From contig NZ_CP130613.1 of assembly GCF_030623445.1 (NCBI RefSeq), positions 2,480,001 through 2,544,000 on the forward strand: a DNA stretch of 64,000 bases. Direction: 5' to 3'. The notes under the pieces are model-generated. The model was given only the letters and a program-made list of their open reading frames with translations. It was not told the DNA's origin and made no database searches. Below are positions 1 to 8,772 of this stretch, piece after piece. This stretch comes from Pseudogemmatithrix spongiicola. GTDB lineage: Bacteria > Gemmatimonadota > Gemmatimonadetes > Gemmatimonadales > Gemmatimonadaceae. Each line of letters begins with the position of its first letter. Positions within the stretch are counted from its first letter, which is position 1. The position numbers and the translations under genes are program-made.

Positions 1-606
1 GACCTCTCGGTCAGTCCGGAGGGACCCGGCGGCACCGGAGGCTGGCGCGGTCTCGACCTGCGCTGTGGTCGGCTGCCCAGCGGCCGCGGGCTGCTGGGTG
101 GTCGCCGTCGCTTGTGGCTCCGATGCCGCCGCCGCTCGAGCGGCCGGCGGACGCGGAGCCGGGGTCGGCGTAGCCGGGCGGGTCGCCGTCTGGACGGAAA
201 TCGCGGCGCTCGGAACCCACACCTCACGCTTGATCCGTGCCCAGGTGTCTCGGCGCTGGAGGATGGTCATGCCAGCCCCGGCGCGGAAAGAACCCAGAAT
301 CCGGCCATCGAGTGACGGCTGCTCGCGGATGCGCAGGTTGGCCGACCCGCCGATCGTCACCGGAAACGAGTCGCGCCCGGCGCCGAAGCGCGACGCGTCC
401 ACCCAAGCTTCGATCGTGACAGCGGTAAAGCCCCCGCGCGTCGCCCCGGTGGCCCACGTGGTCCCGGCGCGCAGCTGCCCGACCACGGTGCCGTTGGGTG
501 CAGACCGCACGTCGGTGTCGGCCGAGATGCGGCCTTGCTGGGCGCCGAGCGGCGCGGCGATCAGCAAGAACAGAGCGAAACGGGAGAGGCGGCGCAGTGG
601 GCCCAT
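1..606 (-). CDS. Exported SH3-domain protein, C-terminus beyond window
   Basis: The minus-strand frame opens at ATG 606-604 and stays open to base 1, so the end of the gene is outside the window. The first 23 residues form a signal peptide ending L-G-A-Q. Two bacterial SH3-like modules follow, near residues 25-75 and 83-130; the second has the typical pattern ANLRIREQPSLDGRILGSF. After about residue 140 the chain is rich in Pro, Ala and Thr (PTPAPRPPAARAAAASEP), a disordered linker. Such proteins usually bind peptidoglycan in the periplasm; that role is inferred from the family. A TATTCT -10-like hexamer lies about 20 bases upstream of the start. Confidence 0.75.
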   Translation of the reverse strand, partial: MGPLRRLSRFALFLLIAAPLGAQQGRISADTDVRSAPNGTVVGQLRAGTTWATGATRGGFTAVTIEAWVDASRFGAGRDSFPVTIGGSANLRIREQPSLDGRILGSFRAGAGMTILQRRDTWARIKREVWVPSAAISVQTATRPATPTPAPRPPAARAAAASEPQATATTQQPAAAGQPTTAQVETAPASGAAGSLRTDREV

Positions 607-715
607 CGCTGGTAGGGGGGCGAGAGCGAGAATAGATTGCGCGAGCGGTCGTGCCGTCGTTCTCGCGCGTCGCAGAACCGAAGCTATCACCACTTACTGG
701 CACGGGCCAACCCTC

Positions 716-2266
716 ATGGCATCTCGGGTAGACCGCCCCGTTGTGCTCGTCGTACTCGACGGCTGGGGCTACCGCGAGTCAACCGTCGGCAACGCAGTCG
801 CGCAGGCGCGCACCCCCACCTGGGACCGCCTGTGGGCGCGCGCGCCGCGGACGCTGCTGGACGCCAGCGGGCTCGCCGTGGGATTGCCCGAGGGCCAGAT
901 GGGCAACTCTGAAGTCGGGCATCTCAACCTCGGCGCCGGCCGCGTGGTGATGCAGGACCTCGTGCGCATCGGCGAGTCCATCCGGAGCGGTGCGTTCTAC
1001 CAGATCGACGCCTTCCGCCACGCCTGCGCGCAGGTGCGCGCCTCCGGCGGGACGCTGCACCTGCTCGGCCTGGTCGGCGATGGCGGCGTGCACGGACACG
1101 ACGACCATCTGCTCGCACTCGTCGAGCTCGCGACGCGCGAGCGCGTGCCGCGCGTCGCGCTGCACCTCCTGCTCGACGGCCGCGACACCCTCCCGCAGAG
1201 CGCGCTGGGCTACGTGCGCAGCCTGTTGGCGAAGACGGCCGGGCGCGCCGTGGTCGCCAGCATCGGCGGGCGATACTTCGGCATGGACCGCGACCAGCGC
1301 TGGCCGCGCACGCAGAAGTGCTACGATGCGGCCGTCCGCGGCGTGGGCCCCAGCACGCAGGACCCCATCGCGTTCATCACCGGCAACTACGAGCGCGGGG
1401 TCACCGATGAGTTTATGGAACCGGCCGTTGTCCATGACAACGGCCGGCCCGTGGCGGCTATGCGCGACGGCGATGCGGTGATCACGTGGAACTTCCGCTC
1501 CGACCGCATGCGGCAGATCGTGCGCGCCATGGCGCTCAAGGAGTTCGACGGCTTCGACGTCGACGACCGCCCGCGCCTGCACGTCGCGACGATGACGCAA
1601 TACGACCAGACCTTCGGCCTGCCGGTGGCCTTCGAGCCGTTCTCGATGGCGAAGATCGTCGCCGAGGTGCTCGAGGACGTGGGCATGGGCACCCTGCGCA
1701 CGGCGGAAACCGAGAAGTATCCGCACGTGACCTACTTCTTCAACGGCGGCAACGAAGTCCCGTACGCCGGCGAGGAGCGCATCCTGGTCCCCAGCCAGAA
1801 GGTCGCGACCTACGACCTGATGCCGGAAATGAGCGCGCCGGGTATCACCGACGTGCTGTGCAAGGCCATCGAGACAAAGTCGCATGAGTTCACGCTGTGC
1901 AACTACGCCAACGGCGACATGGTGGGCCACAGCGGCAACTTCGCGGCGACGGTGCGCGCCTGCGAGGTCGTCGACGAGCAGCTGGCGCGCATCGTGGCCT
2001 CGGCGCAGAAGGCGGGCGCACGGCTGCTCATCACGGCCGATCACGGCAACTGCGAGATGATGATCGATCCCGAAACGGGTGGGCCGCACACCGCCCACAC
2101 GACCAACCCCGTTCCCTTCCTCATCGTCGAGAATGGCGACGCGGTGCCCTTGCGCAGCGGTGGAGCGCTGTGCGACGTGGGGCCCACCGTGCTGTCCATG
2201 CTCGGCGTCGAGCGGCCGTCGGAAATGACCGGCCGCGACCTGCGACTCATCGGAGTCCCCGCGTGA
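716..2266 (+). CDS. gpmI: 2,3-bisphosphoglycerate-independent phosphoglycerate mutase
   Basis: Interconverts 3- and 2-phosphoglycerate in cytoplasmic glycolysis and gluconeogenesis (EC 5.4.2.12). The 516 residues match the family's usual 510-515. Visible motifs are VVLDGWGYRES (metal-binding Asp15), QMGNSEVGHLNLG with catalytic Ser65, DGRDT, GRYFGMDRDQRW, NFRSDRMRQI, EKYPHVTYFFNGG, and ITADHGNCEMM near the end. The frame is open far upstream to base 65, but the alignment to the family begins at ATG 716, so the upstream part is not coding. It heads a run of overlapping genes; its TGA overlaps the GTG of the next gene (GTGA). Confidence 0.95.
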   Translation: MASRVDRPVVLVVLDGWGYRESTVGNAVAQARTPTWDRLWARAPRTLLDASGLAVGLPEGQMGNSEVGHLNLGAGRVVMQDLVRIGESIRSGAFYQIDAFRHACAQVRASGGTLHLLGLVGDGGVHGHDDHLLALVELATRERVPRVALHLLLDGRDTLPQSALGYVRSLLAKTAGRAVVASIGGRYFGMDRDQRWPRTQKCYDAAVRGVGPSTQDPIAFITGNYERGVTDEFMEPAVVHDNGRPVAAMRDGDAVITWNFRSDRMRQIVRAMALKEFDGFDVDDRPRLHVATMTQYDQTFGLPVAFEPFSMAKIVAEVLEDVGMGTLRTAETEKYPHVTYFFNGGNEVPYAGEERILVPSQKVATYDLMPEMSAPGITDVLCKAIETKSHEFTLCNYANGDMVGHSGNFAATVRACEVVDEQLARIVASAQKAGARLLITADHGNCEMMIDPETGGPHTAHTTNPVPFLIVENGDAVPLRSGGALCDVGPTVLSMLGVERPSEMTGRDLRLIGVPA

Positions 2267-2964
2267 CCCTGTCTTGCCGTCTGCTTGCGACGCTGCTCGT
2301 CGCCGCTGCCCTGCCCCTGCGCGCCCAGGTCGTCGGACACCTTCCGACGGAGAGCCCGTTCACCGACGCGTTCGGCCGGCACATCTGGTCCGGCTACGTC
2401 GGCTACCTCACGAGCGTCGACGATCCCGCGGGCGTCGGGCCGAAGGGCAGCGTGCTCGCGGCCGTCACCTACGACTATGACTTCCCGAGCGCGTTCTACC
2501 TGACGACGCGCATCGGCGTCGCGCCGTCCGCCGAGCGCGCGGTGCTCGACCCGCTGTTCGACGGGCCGCAGCGCAACGCCGGCACCCGTCGTGAGCCGCT
2601 GATCGTGATGGACATCGGCCTGGGTGCCTCGCTCACCGGCGAGAAGGCTTGGCGCGGCATCTCACCGCGCGTCGTCGGCAGCGTGGGCTACATCGGCGCG
2701 ACGAATCCGGACTACGACATCGGCCAGTACCGCTTCGGCTCCAAGTTCACGCTGTCCACGGGCCTCAACATCCGTGGCGTGACCGGCAAGCGCTGGGAGT
2801 GGCGCGCGGACCTCACACGCAGCTTCTTCCGCATGAGCTATCCGGCGCTCTACCGCGGCGGCCGCGCGACGACGGGCGACCCGATCATCTCGGGCGGACC
2901 GAGCAACCCGTGGACGGGACAGACCTTCGTCGCGATCGGCATCGCGCGCGTCTGGGGCTACTGA
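2263..2964 (+). CDS. Putative outer-membrane beta-barrel protein
   Basis: 233 residues starting at GTG 2263, which overlaps the gpmI stop. A signal peptide (CRLLATLLVAAALPLRAQ) is followed by alternating polar and aromatic segments such as YVGYLTSV, YDYDFPSAFYLTTRIGV and VGSVGYIG, and by a final WTGQTFVAIGIARVWGY, which looks like a C-terminal beta-strand with an aromatic last residue. This suggests a small outer-membrane barrel. I recognise no named family. The coupling to gpmI suggests co-transcription rather than a shared pathway. Confidence 0.7.
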   Translation: MTLSCRLLATLLVAAALPLRAQVVGHLPTESPFTDAFGRHIWSGYVGYLTSVDDPAGVGPKGSVLAAVTYDYDFPSAFYLTTRIGVAPSAERAVLDPLFDGPQRNAGTRREPLIVMDIGLGASLTGEKAWRGISPRVVGSVGYIGATNPDYDIGQYRFGSKFTLSTGLNIRGVTGKRWEWRADLTRSFFRMSYPALYRGGRATTGDPIISGGPSNPWTGQTFVAIGIARVWGY

Positions 2965-2968
2965 ACCG

Positions 2969-3388
2969 ATGCGCGCCACCCTCACCCGCCGCGTCACTTT
3001 CTCGGCCGCGCACCGCTACCGCCGCCCCGAGTGGACGGACGCGCAGAACGCGGCGGCCTTCGGGCCCTGCGCCCATCCGAACTGGCACGGCCACACCTAC
3101 AACGTGGACGTGACGATCGGCGGGGAGATCGATCCGCAGACGGGCTTCTGCGCCGACCTCTTCGCACTCGACACCGCGCTCAAGCGCGAAGTCTTCGACA
3201 AGCTCGACCATCGCAACCTCGTGCTCGACGTGCCGGAATTCGCCGAGGGCAAGGCGATTCCGTCGAGCGAGAACCTCGCGGTGTGGGTGGCCGAGAAGAT
3301 GCAGGCAGCGTTGGGCAGCGGCTCGAAGGTGATGCGCGTGCGAGTCTCAGAGGCGCCCGGACTCTGGGCCGAGGTCGAGCCGGGATGA
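2969..3388 (+). CDS. 6-pyruvoyl-tetrahydropterin synthase / QueD family enzyme
   Basis: 139-residue T-fold enzyme acting on 7,8-dihydroneopterin triphosphate. Zinc ligands are His15 (TFSAAHRY), His40 and His42 (WHGH), with a presumed catalytic Cys34. The Cys-to-HGH spacing is C-x5-HGH, as in animal PTPS, not the C-x3-HGH of E. coli QueD. DHRNLVLDVPEF and SSENLAVW also resemble the PTPS branch. It could make 6-carboxy- or 6-pyruvoyl-tetrahydropterin; no other queuosine or biopterin gene is in the window to decide. ATG 2969 is four bases after the previous stop. The TGA overlaps the fdhD start (ATGA). Confidence 0.85.
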   Translation: MRATLTRRVTFSAAHRYRRPEWTDAQNAAAFGPCAHPNWHGHTYNVDVTIGGEIDPQTGFCADLFALDTALKREVFDKLDHRNLVLDVPEFAEGKAIPSSENLAVWVAEKMQAALGSGSKVMRVRVSEAPGLWAEVEPG

Positions 3389-4125
3389 CGCGATTGCCGG
3401 ACGGCGCGCCCCGCTTGGACGCGGTGGACGAGGTTCCCGTCTGGCTCGAGGTGAATGGCGAGCCGGCTGTCACGTGGATGTGCACACCCGAGCAGTTGCC
3501 GGAGCTCGTCGTCGGCTGGTGCTTCGGCGAAGGCTACATCGACAGCAAGGCGGACCTGCTCTCGATGCGGCCCTGCGCGAAGGAGCCAGGCTTCTGGGTG
3601 ACGGTGCCCGAGGAGCGATACCAAACCGTGGAAGGCCAGGAGCGCCGCCGCGTGCTGGCCTCAGGCTGCGGCGCGGTGACGACGATCCTCGGATCGCTCT
3701 CCAGCGTGCCGCGCCGCACGACGCGTCCCGCGCTGCCAGACCTCGCGCAGACGCGCGCCCTCTTCAAGGAGCTCTTCGCGCGCGGCGAACGCTACCAGGA
3801 GACGGGCGGCATCCACGCCGCGGCGCTGACGGATGGGCACACGCTGCTCGCGCACGCCGAGGACATCGGCCGGCACAACGCCGTCGACAAGGTGCTCGGG
3901 GCTCGAATCCTCGGGGGCGACCGGCCGGACGACCTGATCCTGCTCGTCACGGGCCGCATCTCTGGCGAGCTCGCGTTCAAGGCAGCGCGCGCGCGAATCG
4001 CCGTGGTGGCGACACCGAGTGTACCGAGCACGATCGCGGTGGAGATTGCCCAAGCGGCGGGCATGGTGCTCATTGGCCGCGCCGTCTCGGGCCAGCCGCA
4101 GGTGTGGCAGGGGCCGGCAGCGTGA
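3385..4125 (+). CDS. fdhD: FdhD-type sulfur carrier for molybdenum enzymes
   Basis: 246 residues. FdhD moves sulfur from a cysteine desulfurase to the molybdenum cofactor of formate dehydrogenases. Family landmarks are VVGWCFGEGYI, ASGCGAVTT, TGGIHAAAL, AEDIGRHNAVDKVLG, LLVTGRISGEL and VPSTIAVEIAQAAGM. In the sulfur-carrying loop, E. coli-type proteins have two cysteines (C-G-x-C-G). Here only the first, Cys95, is present (S-G-C-G-A-V). ATG 3385 overlaps the preceding stop and GTG of mobA overlaps its own stop, so it is translationally coupled inside the cofactor gene set. No formate dehydrogenase gene is in the window. Confidence 0.9.
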   Translation: MTRLPDGAPRLDAVDEVPVWLEVNGEPAVTWMCTPEQLPELVVGWCFGEGYIDSKADLLSMRPCAKEPGFWVTVPEERYQTVEGQERRRVLASGCGAVTTILGSLSSVPRRTTRPALPDLAQTRALFKELFARGERYQETGGIHAAALTDGHTLLAHAEDIGRHNAVDKVLGARILGGDRPDDLILLVTGRISGELAFKAARARIAVVATPSVPSTIAVEIAQAAGMVLIGRAVSGQPQVWQGPAA

Positions 4126-4781
4126 GCTGCACCGGCGTGATCCTCGCGGGCGGGGCGGCCTCGCGCTTCGGTGGCTTGCCGAAGGGACTGGAGCGCGTGG
4201 ATGGGCGGCGGATCATTGACCGTGTCGCCGCGGCGTTGCGTGAGGTGTCCGACGACCTGCTCCTGATTGCGAACGCGGCCGAGGCATCGACCTGGCTTCC
4301 GGGCGTGCGCACGGCAGCCGATGTGCGTCCGGGCCTCGGTGCGCTCGGTGGCTTGCATGCCGCGCTCGCGCAGGCCGGGACCGACGTGCTGCTCGTGGCG
4401 TGGGACATGCCCTTTGTCTCGGCGGCGCTGCTCGGCGAGCTCCGGCGCATCGGAGACGGCGGTCCGGATGAGAGCCGCCACGAGCTCCAGTTGGTGGACA
4501 CGCCAGATGTGGTGATTCCCGAGAGCGATGGCTCGCGGCGCGGCGTGGAGCCGCTGTGCGCCTGGTACTCGCAGCGCTGCCTCGGTGCGGTGGGGCGCAC
4601 GCTCGATGCCGGCGACCTGCGGGTCATCGGGTTCCACGAGCAGGTGCGCGTGCAACGGCTTCCGGTGGTACGCGTGCGGGACTTCGGCGACCCGGCACGG
4701 CTGTTCTCGAACGTGAATACGCGCGACGAGCTCGCGGCACTGGAAGATGCCGCAGCAGCGCTTGGGCGCACGCATGGCTGA
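4122..4781 (+). CDS. mobA: Molybdenum cofactor guanylyltransferase
   Basis: 219 residues, GTG start overlapping the fdhD stop. MobA attaches GMP to molybdopterin to make the bis-MGD precursor. The nucleotide-binding signature LAGGAASRFGGLPKGLE sits at the N-terminus, VAWDMPFVSAALL carries the metal-binding Asp, and FSNVNTRDEL is the usual C-terminal motif. It lies between fdhD and mobB, both of which serve the same cofactor. Its 3' end overlaps mobB by eight bases. Confidence 0.93.
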   Translation: MSCTGVILAGGAASRFGGLPKGLERVDGRRIIDRVAAALREVSDDLLLIANAAEASTWLPGVRTAADVRPGLGALGGLHAALAQAGTDVLLVAWDMPFVSAALLGELRRIGDGGPDESRHELQLVDTPDVVIPESDGSRRGVEPLCAWYSQRCLGAVGRTLDAGDLRVIGFHEQVRVQRLPVVRVRDFGDPARLFSNVNTRDELAALEDAAAALGRTHG

Positions 4782-5313
4782 CGCGGCGCGCCGGCTCCCT
4801 CCGATGCTCGGCATCGTCGGCCGCAAGCATGCCGGCAAGACGACGCTCGTGGTGCGCCTCAGCGCGGAGCTGACGCGTCGTGGACATCGCGTGATGACGC
4901 TCAAGCACGGCACGCACACGTTCAACATCGATCCGAGCACCACAGATACCTACCGGCACTACCACGAGGGCGGCGCCGAGCGCGTGGCGATGGTGTCGCC
5001 GGACAAGTTCGCGTTGATCGAGCGCTGGGCGGAGGAGCGCAGCCCCGAGGACATCGTCGCGGCGCACCTGGCGGACGCGGACGTGGTGCTCTGCGAGGGA
5101 TTCAAGCGGCATCCGATGCCGAAGGTGGAGATTCACCGGCGCGCGGCGCATGCAACGGCGCTCTGGCCCAGCGAGGCGGCGCATCCCGGGGCATGGCGCG
5201 CGTTCGTGACGGACGATGTTCCGACGGGCTTCGCCGGCGCCGTGTTCGCGCTGCAGGACGCCGAGTGGCTCGCGCGGCTTGCCGATTGGGTGGAACGCGA
5301 GGTGATGCGATGA
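4774..5313 (+). CDS. mobB: Molybdopterin-guanine dinucleotide adapter protein B
   Basis: P-loop GTPase-like partner of MobA, 179 residues from ATG 4774. The Walker A motif is GRKHAGKTTL near the N-terminus. LKHGTHTFNID, DTYRHYHEGGAE and VVLCEGFKRHPMPKVEI match the family. An earlier ATG at 4747 is in frame, but the chosen start gives the usual short lead before the P-loop. The stop overlaps the start of the carboxypeptidase gene (ATGA). Confidence 0.88.
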   Translation: MADAARRLPPMLGIVGRKHAGKTTLVVRLSAELTRRGHRVMTLKHGTHTFNIDPSTTDTYRHYHEGGAERVAMVSPDKFALIERWAEERSPEDIVAAHLADADVVLCEGFKRHPMPKVEIHRRAAHATALWPSEAAHPGAWRAFVTDDVPTGFAGAVFALQDAEWLARLADWVEREVMR

Positions 5314-6797
5314 GGCGACTCGCAACGCTCGCGCTTCTCCTCGCGTGCACGGGATCGCTGCGGGCACAGGCGACTCCGGCGCCGGTCGTGAACCCCACGC
5401 GCGTCGGGCTCGCGGCCTTCGCGGACTCGCTGCTCGACGCGCCGATGTTCCGCAGCGCGCAGTGGGGCGTGTTGATCGTCGACCCCACCCGCGGCGACAC
5501 GCTGTACTCACGCAACGCCGGCAAGCTGTTCGTCCCCGCGTCGAACACGAAGCTCGTGACCGCCGCGGTGACGCTCGCCCAACTGGGCTCCGACTACCGC
5601 TACACGACACGCGTGCTGGGGCGCCCGCCGCGTGCGGGCACCATTGCGGGCGATCTCGTGGTGGTCGGCAGCGGCGACCCCACGGTGTCGGATTCCATCA
5701 GCGGCAACGCGATGCTGCCGTTGCTGGCCCTTGCGGACTCGCTGCACGCGCGCGGCGTACGGCGCATCACGGGCGCGTTGGCGTCAGGAGCGAACGCGTT
5801 TCCCGGCGACACCCTCGGGCTCGGCTGGGCCTGGGACGACCTCGACGACGGCTATGCCGCGCCCGTGGATGAACTGCTGTTCAACGAGGGATTCGCCCGC
5901 GTGACCGTGGTCGGCGGCGCGCGACCGGGCGCCCCGGTCAGCGTGCGTACCGCACCGGCGGCGACGCTGCCGCAACTGGGCCGCATCGACGTCGTCACGG
6001 AACGCAATTGCTGCATGCTGCGCTCGCGCGTGACGGCAGCCTACGACCTGCGAGGCCCGCGTCCGCTCCTGACGCTCGCGGGCACAGTACGGGCGGGCGA
6101 CTCCGTGACGGTGGCCGTGGCGCTGCGTGCGCCGAACACGGCATTCCTCGAAGCCTTCCACGAAGCGTTGCGCGGGCGCGGCATCGAGGTCGTGGGCGGC
6201 GTGCGTGCCGACAGCCTGGCTGACACGACGGGACTCGTGACGCTGGCAACGCGCGTGTCGCCACCGTTGCCGAGTGTCATCACGGCGTTCCAGAAACCCT
6301 CGCAGAACCAGATCGGCGAGATCCTGTTGCGGACCTTGGGACGCGAGAAGACCGGCGTCGGGACCGCCGACAGCGGCCTTGCCGTCGTGCGCCGGCAGCT
6401 CGCGGCATGGGGCATCGACTCGTCACTCGCCGTGCTCCGCGACGGATCGGGCCTCTCACGGCACAACTTCCTCGCGCCTGAGGCGATCGTGCGGCTGCTC
6501 GACCTGATGCGGCAGCGGCCGGACTTCGACGTCTACTATCAAGCGTTGCCCGTCGCGGGCGTGGATGGCACGATTCGCGAGCGGACGCGAGGCACCTTGG
6601 CGGCCGCGAACGCGCGCGCCAAGACCGGCACGCTCGACAAGGCACGCGCGCTCTCGGGCTACGTGACGACGGCGGACGGCCAAGTCCTGCTGTTCTCGAT
6701 GATCGCCAACAACCACACCGTCCCGACGCGTGAGGTGGAGCGGGTGCAGGATGCCCTCCTTGCCTGGCTCGCCGGCATGTCGTTCCGACTCCGCTGA
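5310..6797 (+). CDS. dacB: D-alanyl-D-alanine carboxypeptidase, PBP4 (S13) family
   Basis: 495 residues; trims peptidoglycan stem peptides in the periplasm. A signal peptide (LATLALLLACTGSLRAQ) precedes the penicillin-binding fold. Active-site motifs are S78-N-T-K81 (SxxK), DGSGLSRHN near residue 380, and K438-T-G in AKTGTLDKA. The long insert between the first two motifs is typical of class C PBP4 proteins. It lies between mobB and moeA with overlapping start and stop codons on both sides, an unusual place for a cell-wall enzyme. Confidence 0.92.
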   Translation: MRRLATLALLLACTGSLRAQATPAPVVNPTRVGLAAFADSLLDAPMFRSAQWGVLIVDPTRGDTLYSRNAGKLFVPASNTKLVTAAVTLAQLGSDYRYTTRVLGRPPRAGTIAGDLVVVGSGDPTVSDSISGNAMLPLLALADSLHARGVRRITGALASGANAFPGDTLGLGWAWDDLDDGYAAPVDELLFNEGFARVTVVGGARPGAPVSVRTAPAATLPQLGRIDVVTERNCCMLRSRVTAAYDLRGPRPLLTLAGTVRAGDSVTVAVALRAPNTAFLEAFHEALRGRGIEVVGGVRADSLADTTGLVTLATRVSPPLPSVITAFQKPSQNQIGEILLRTLGREKTGVGTADSGLAVVRRQLAAWGIDSSLAVLRDGSGLSRHNFLAPEAIVRLLDLMRQRPDFDVYYQALPVAGVDGTIRERTRGTLAAANARAKTGTLDKARALSGYVTTADGQVLLFSMIANNHTVPTREVERVQDALLAWLAGMSFRLR

Positions 6798-8053
6798 TGC
6801 TGTCCGTTCCGGATGCCGCCGCGCGCATCGTCGCCGCCGTTGCTCCCCTGCCCGTTGCGCCGGCGCGGCTTGAGGAGGCTGTCGGCTGTGTACTTGCCGC
6901 CGACGTCGTATCGCCCATCACGCTGCCGCGCTGGGACAACTCGGCGATGGACGGCTACGCCCTGCACGGCGCGGATGTCGTAGGCGCCACGGCGTCGGAC
7001 CCGCGACACTTGCCCGTCATCGGCAGCGTGGCGGCAGGCGCGCCCGTGCCGGCGGCGTTGCCGCGCGGCGCGGCGATGCAGATCATGACCGGAGCGTTCA
7101 TGCCGCCGGGCGCCGATACGGTGATCCGCGTCGAGGACACGGACGGCGGCACGGCGCAGGTCGCGATCCACAAGGACCGCGACATCGGCAAGAACATCCG
7201 CCGCGCGGGGGAGGATGTGCGCGAAGGGCAGGTCGCGATCCCCGCCGGCACGGGCATCGGCGCCGCGCAGATCGGCGTGCTCGCCAGCATCGGCTTCGCC
7301 ACCGTGCCCGTGCACCGCCGTCCGCGCGTGGCCATCCTCGGCTCCGGCGACGAGCTCGTGGAGCTCGAGGGGTTCGCCGAGGTGCTCGCCGGGCGGCGGA
7401 TCGTCAGCAGCAACCGTTACACGCTCGAGGCCTTGGTGCGGCTGAATGGCGGTGTGCCGATGGCACTGGGGCACGCGCCGGATTCGCTCGACGCGGTGCG
7501 CGCGTTACTGCAGCGCGCGGTGGACGCGCAGCCCGATTTGATCGTGACGAGCGCCGGCGTGTCGGTGGGCGAGCACGACCACACGCGCACGGCGATCGAG
7601 TCGATGGGCACGGCGCTGGACTTCTGGCGCGTGCGCATGCGTCCGGGCGCACCGATCGGCTTCGGGCGCGTCGCGGGCGTGCCGTGGATCGGGCTGCCCG
7701 GAAATCCGGTGAGCGCCATGGTTACGTTCGAGCTTTTCGTGCGGCCGACGATTCGGCGGATGCTCGGCCACACGCAGGTGCATCGGCGACCGGTGCCCGT
7801 GGTGCTCGACGAAGCGGTGAGCATCGGCGCGAAGCTCACGCACTTCTACCGCGCCGTGGTCGCGCCCGGCGACGACGGACGCCTCCACGCGCGCCTCACC
7901 GGGCCGCAGGGGTCGGGCATCCTCACGTCGATGTCGTTGGCGAATGCGTTGTTGATCGTGCCGGAGGACGCGAGCACGGTACCGGCTGGCGAGACGCTGC
8001 ATGCCTTGCTGCTCGGTGAGGACGCAGCGCTGAGCGAGCGTTTCGCGCTGTGA
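6797..8053 (+). CDS. moeA: Molybdopterin molybdenumtransferase
   Basis: 418 residues; inserts molybdate into adenylylated molybdopterin. Motifs visible are RWDNSAMDGYAL, MTGAFMPPGADTVIRVED, GSGDELVE, TSAGVSVGEHDHT and the loop WIGLPGNPVSAMVTFE. The first base of ATG 6797 is the last base of the carboxypeptidase stop (TGATG). It completes the late half of the cofactor pathway here: mobA, mobB, fdhD and moeA are present, moaA-E and moeB are not in the window. Confidence 0.95.
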   Translation: MLSVPDAAARIVAAVAPLPVAPARLEEAVGCVLAADVVSPITLPRWDNSAMDGYALHGADVVGATASDPRHLPVIGSVAAGAPVPAALPRGAAMQIMTGAFMPPGADTVIRVEDTDGGTAQVAIHKDRDIGKNIRRAGEDVREGQVAIPAGTGIGAAQIGVLASIGFATVPVHRRPRVAILGSGDELVELEGFAEVLAGRRIVSSNRYTLEALVRLNGGVPMALGHAPDSLDAVRALLQRAVDAQPDLIVTSAGVSVGEHDHTRTAIESMGTALDFWRVRMRPGAPIGFGRVAGVPWIGLPGNPVSAMVTFELFVRPTIRRMLGHTQVHRRPVPVVLDEAVSIGAKLTHFYRAVVAPGDDGRLHARLTGPQGSGILTSMSLANALLIVPEDASTVPAGETLHALLLGEDAALSERFAL

Positions 8054-8772
8054 CGCTTCCGGCGGACGTCCCGGCCGAGCTCGCGCGGCGCTACGTGCTG
8101 ACCACTCAGGCGGTGGCGCTGCCGGACTTCACGGTGACGCTGCTCAAGCCGCGCAACGCCGATGACCTGATCTCCGAGGCCGACTACGTGCGCGACGAGC
8201 GGCTGCCTTATTGGGCGGATCTCTGGCCGTCGTCGGAGGTATTGGCGACCTATCTGCTCTCGCCGGAGCTCTGGCTCCGAGGCGTGCCCCACGCGGCCCG
8301 GGAGTCGGTGGAGGGCGCGCGACCGGCGGCCATCGAGCTCGGCTGCGGGCTCGGCCTTCCAACCGTCGCCGCGCTGCAGCGGGGCTTTGACGTCCTCGCG
8401 ACCGACTACTACGAGGATGCGCTGCCGTTCGCCATCTACAACGCGGAGCACAACGTCGGGCGGCGGCCGGAGACCCTGATGGTGGACTGGACGGCGATGC
8501 CGCACGACCTCGGCACGTTCGCGTTGGTGCTGGCGGCGGACGTGCTGTACGAGATGCGCTATGCGCCCATTCTCGCCGACGCGGTGGTGAAGGTCCTCGC
8601 ACCGGATGGCGTGTTCCTGCTGGCGGACCAGGGGCGCATCGCGCTATCGTCGTTCCTCGAGGAGGCCACGGCGCGCGGCCTCGAGTGGCACGCCGCGCTG
8701 CGTCAGGAGCCTCCGCCGGGCGTGGCCAAGCCGAGCATCACGATCTACGAACTGCGCTGGAGGTCCGCGTGA
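8050..8772 (+). CDS. Class I SAM-dependent methyltransferase, METTL/Nnt1-like
   Basis: 240 residues from GTG 8050, overlapping the moeA stop. ERLPYWADLWPSS upstream of the SAM-binding glycine loop ELGCGLGLPTVAAL (about residues 96-109), then VLATDYYEDAL and AADVLYEMRY, is the layout of the Methyltransf_16 / lysine methyltransferase group. Members methylate proteins or small molecules; the substrate cannot be read from sequence. Coupled translation with moeA suggests co-expression with the cofactor genes. Confidence 0.8.
   Translation: MTLPADVPAELARRYVLTTQAVALPDFTVTLLKPRNADDLISEADYVRDERLPYWADLWPSSEVLATYLLSPELWLRGVPHAARESVEGARPAAIELGCGLGLPTVAALQRGFDVLATDYYEDALPFAIYNAEHNVGRRPETLMVDWTAMPHDLGTFALVLAADVLYEMRYAPILADAVVKVLAPDGVFLLADQGRIALSSFLEEATARGLEWHAALRQEPPPGVAKPSITIYELRWRSA

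Noticed and set aside
65-715. N-terminal extension of gpmI to base 65
   Set aside because: Lies antisense to the exported SH3 protein and lacks similarity; family alignment starts at 716.
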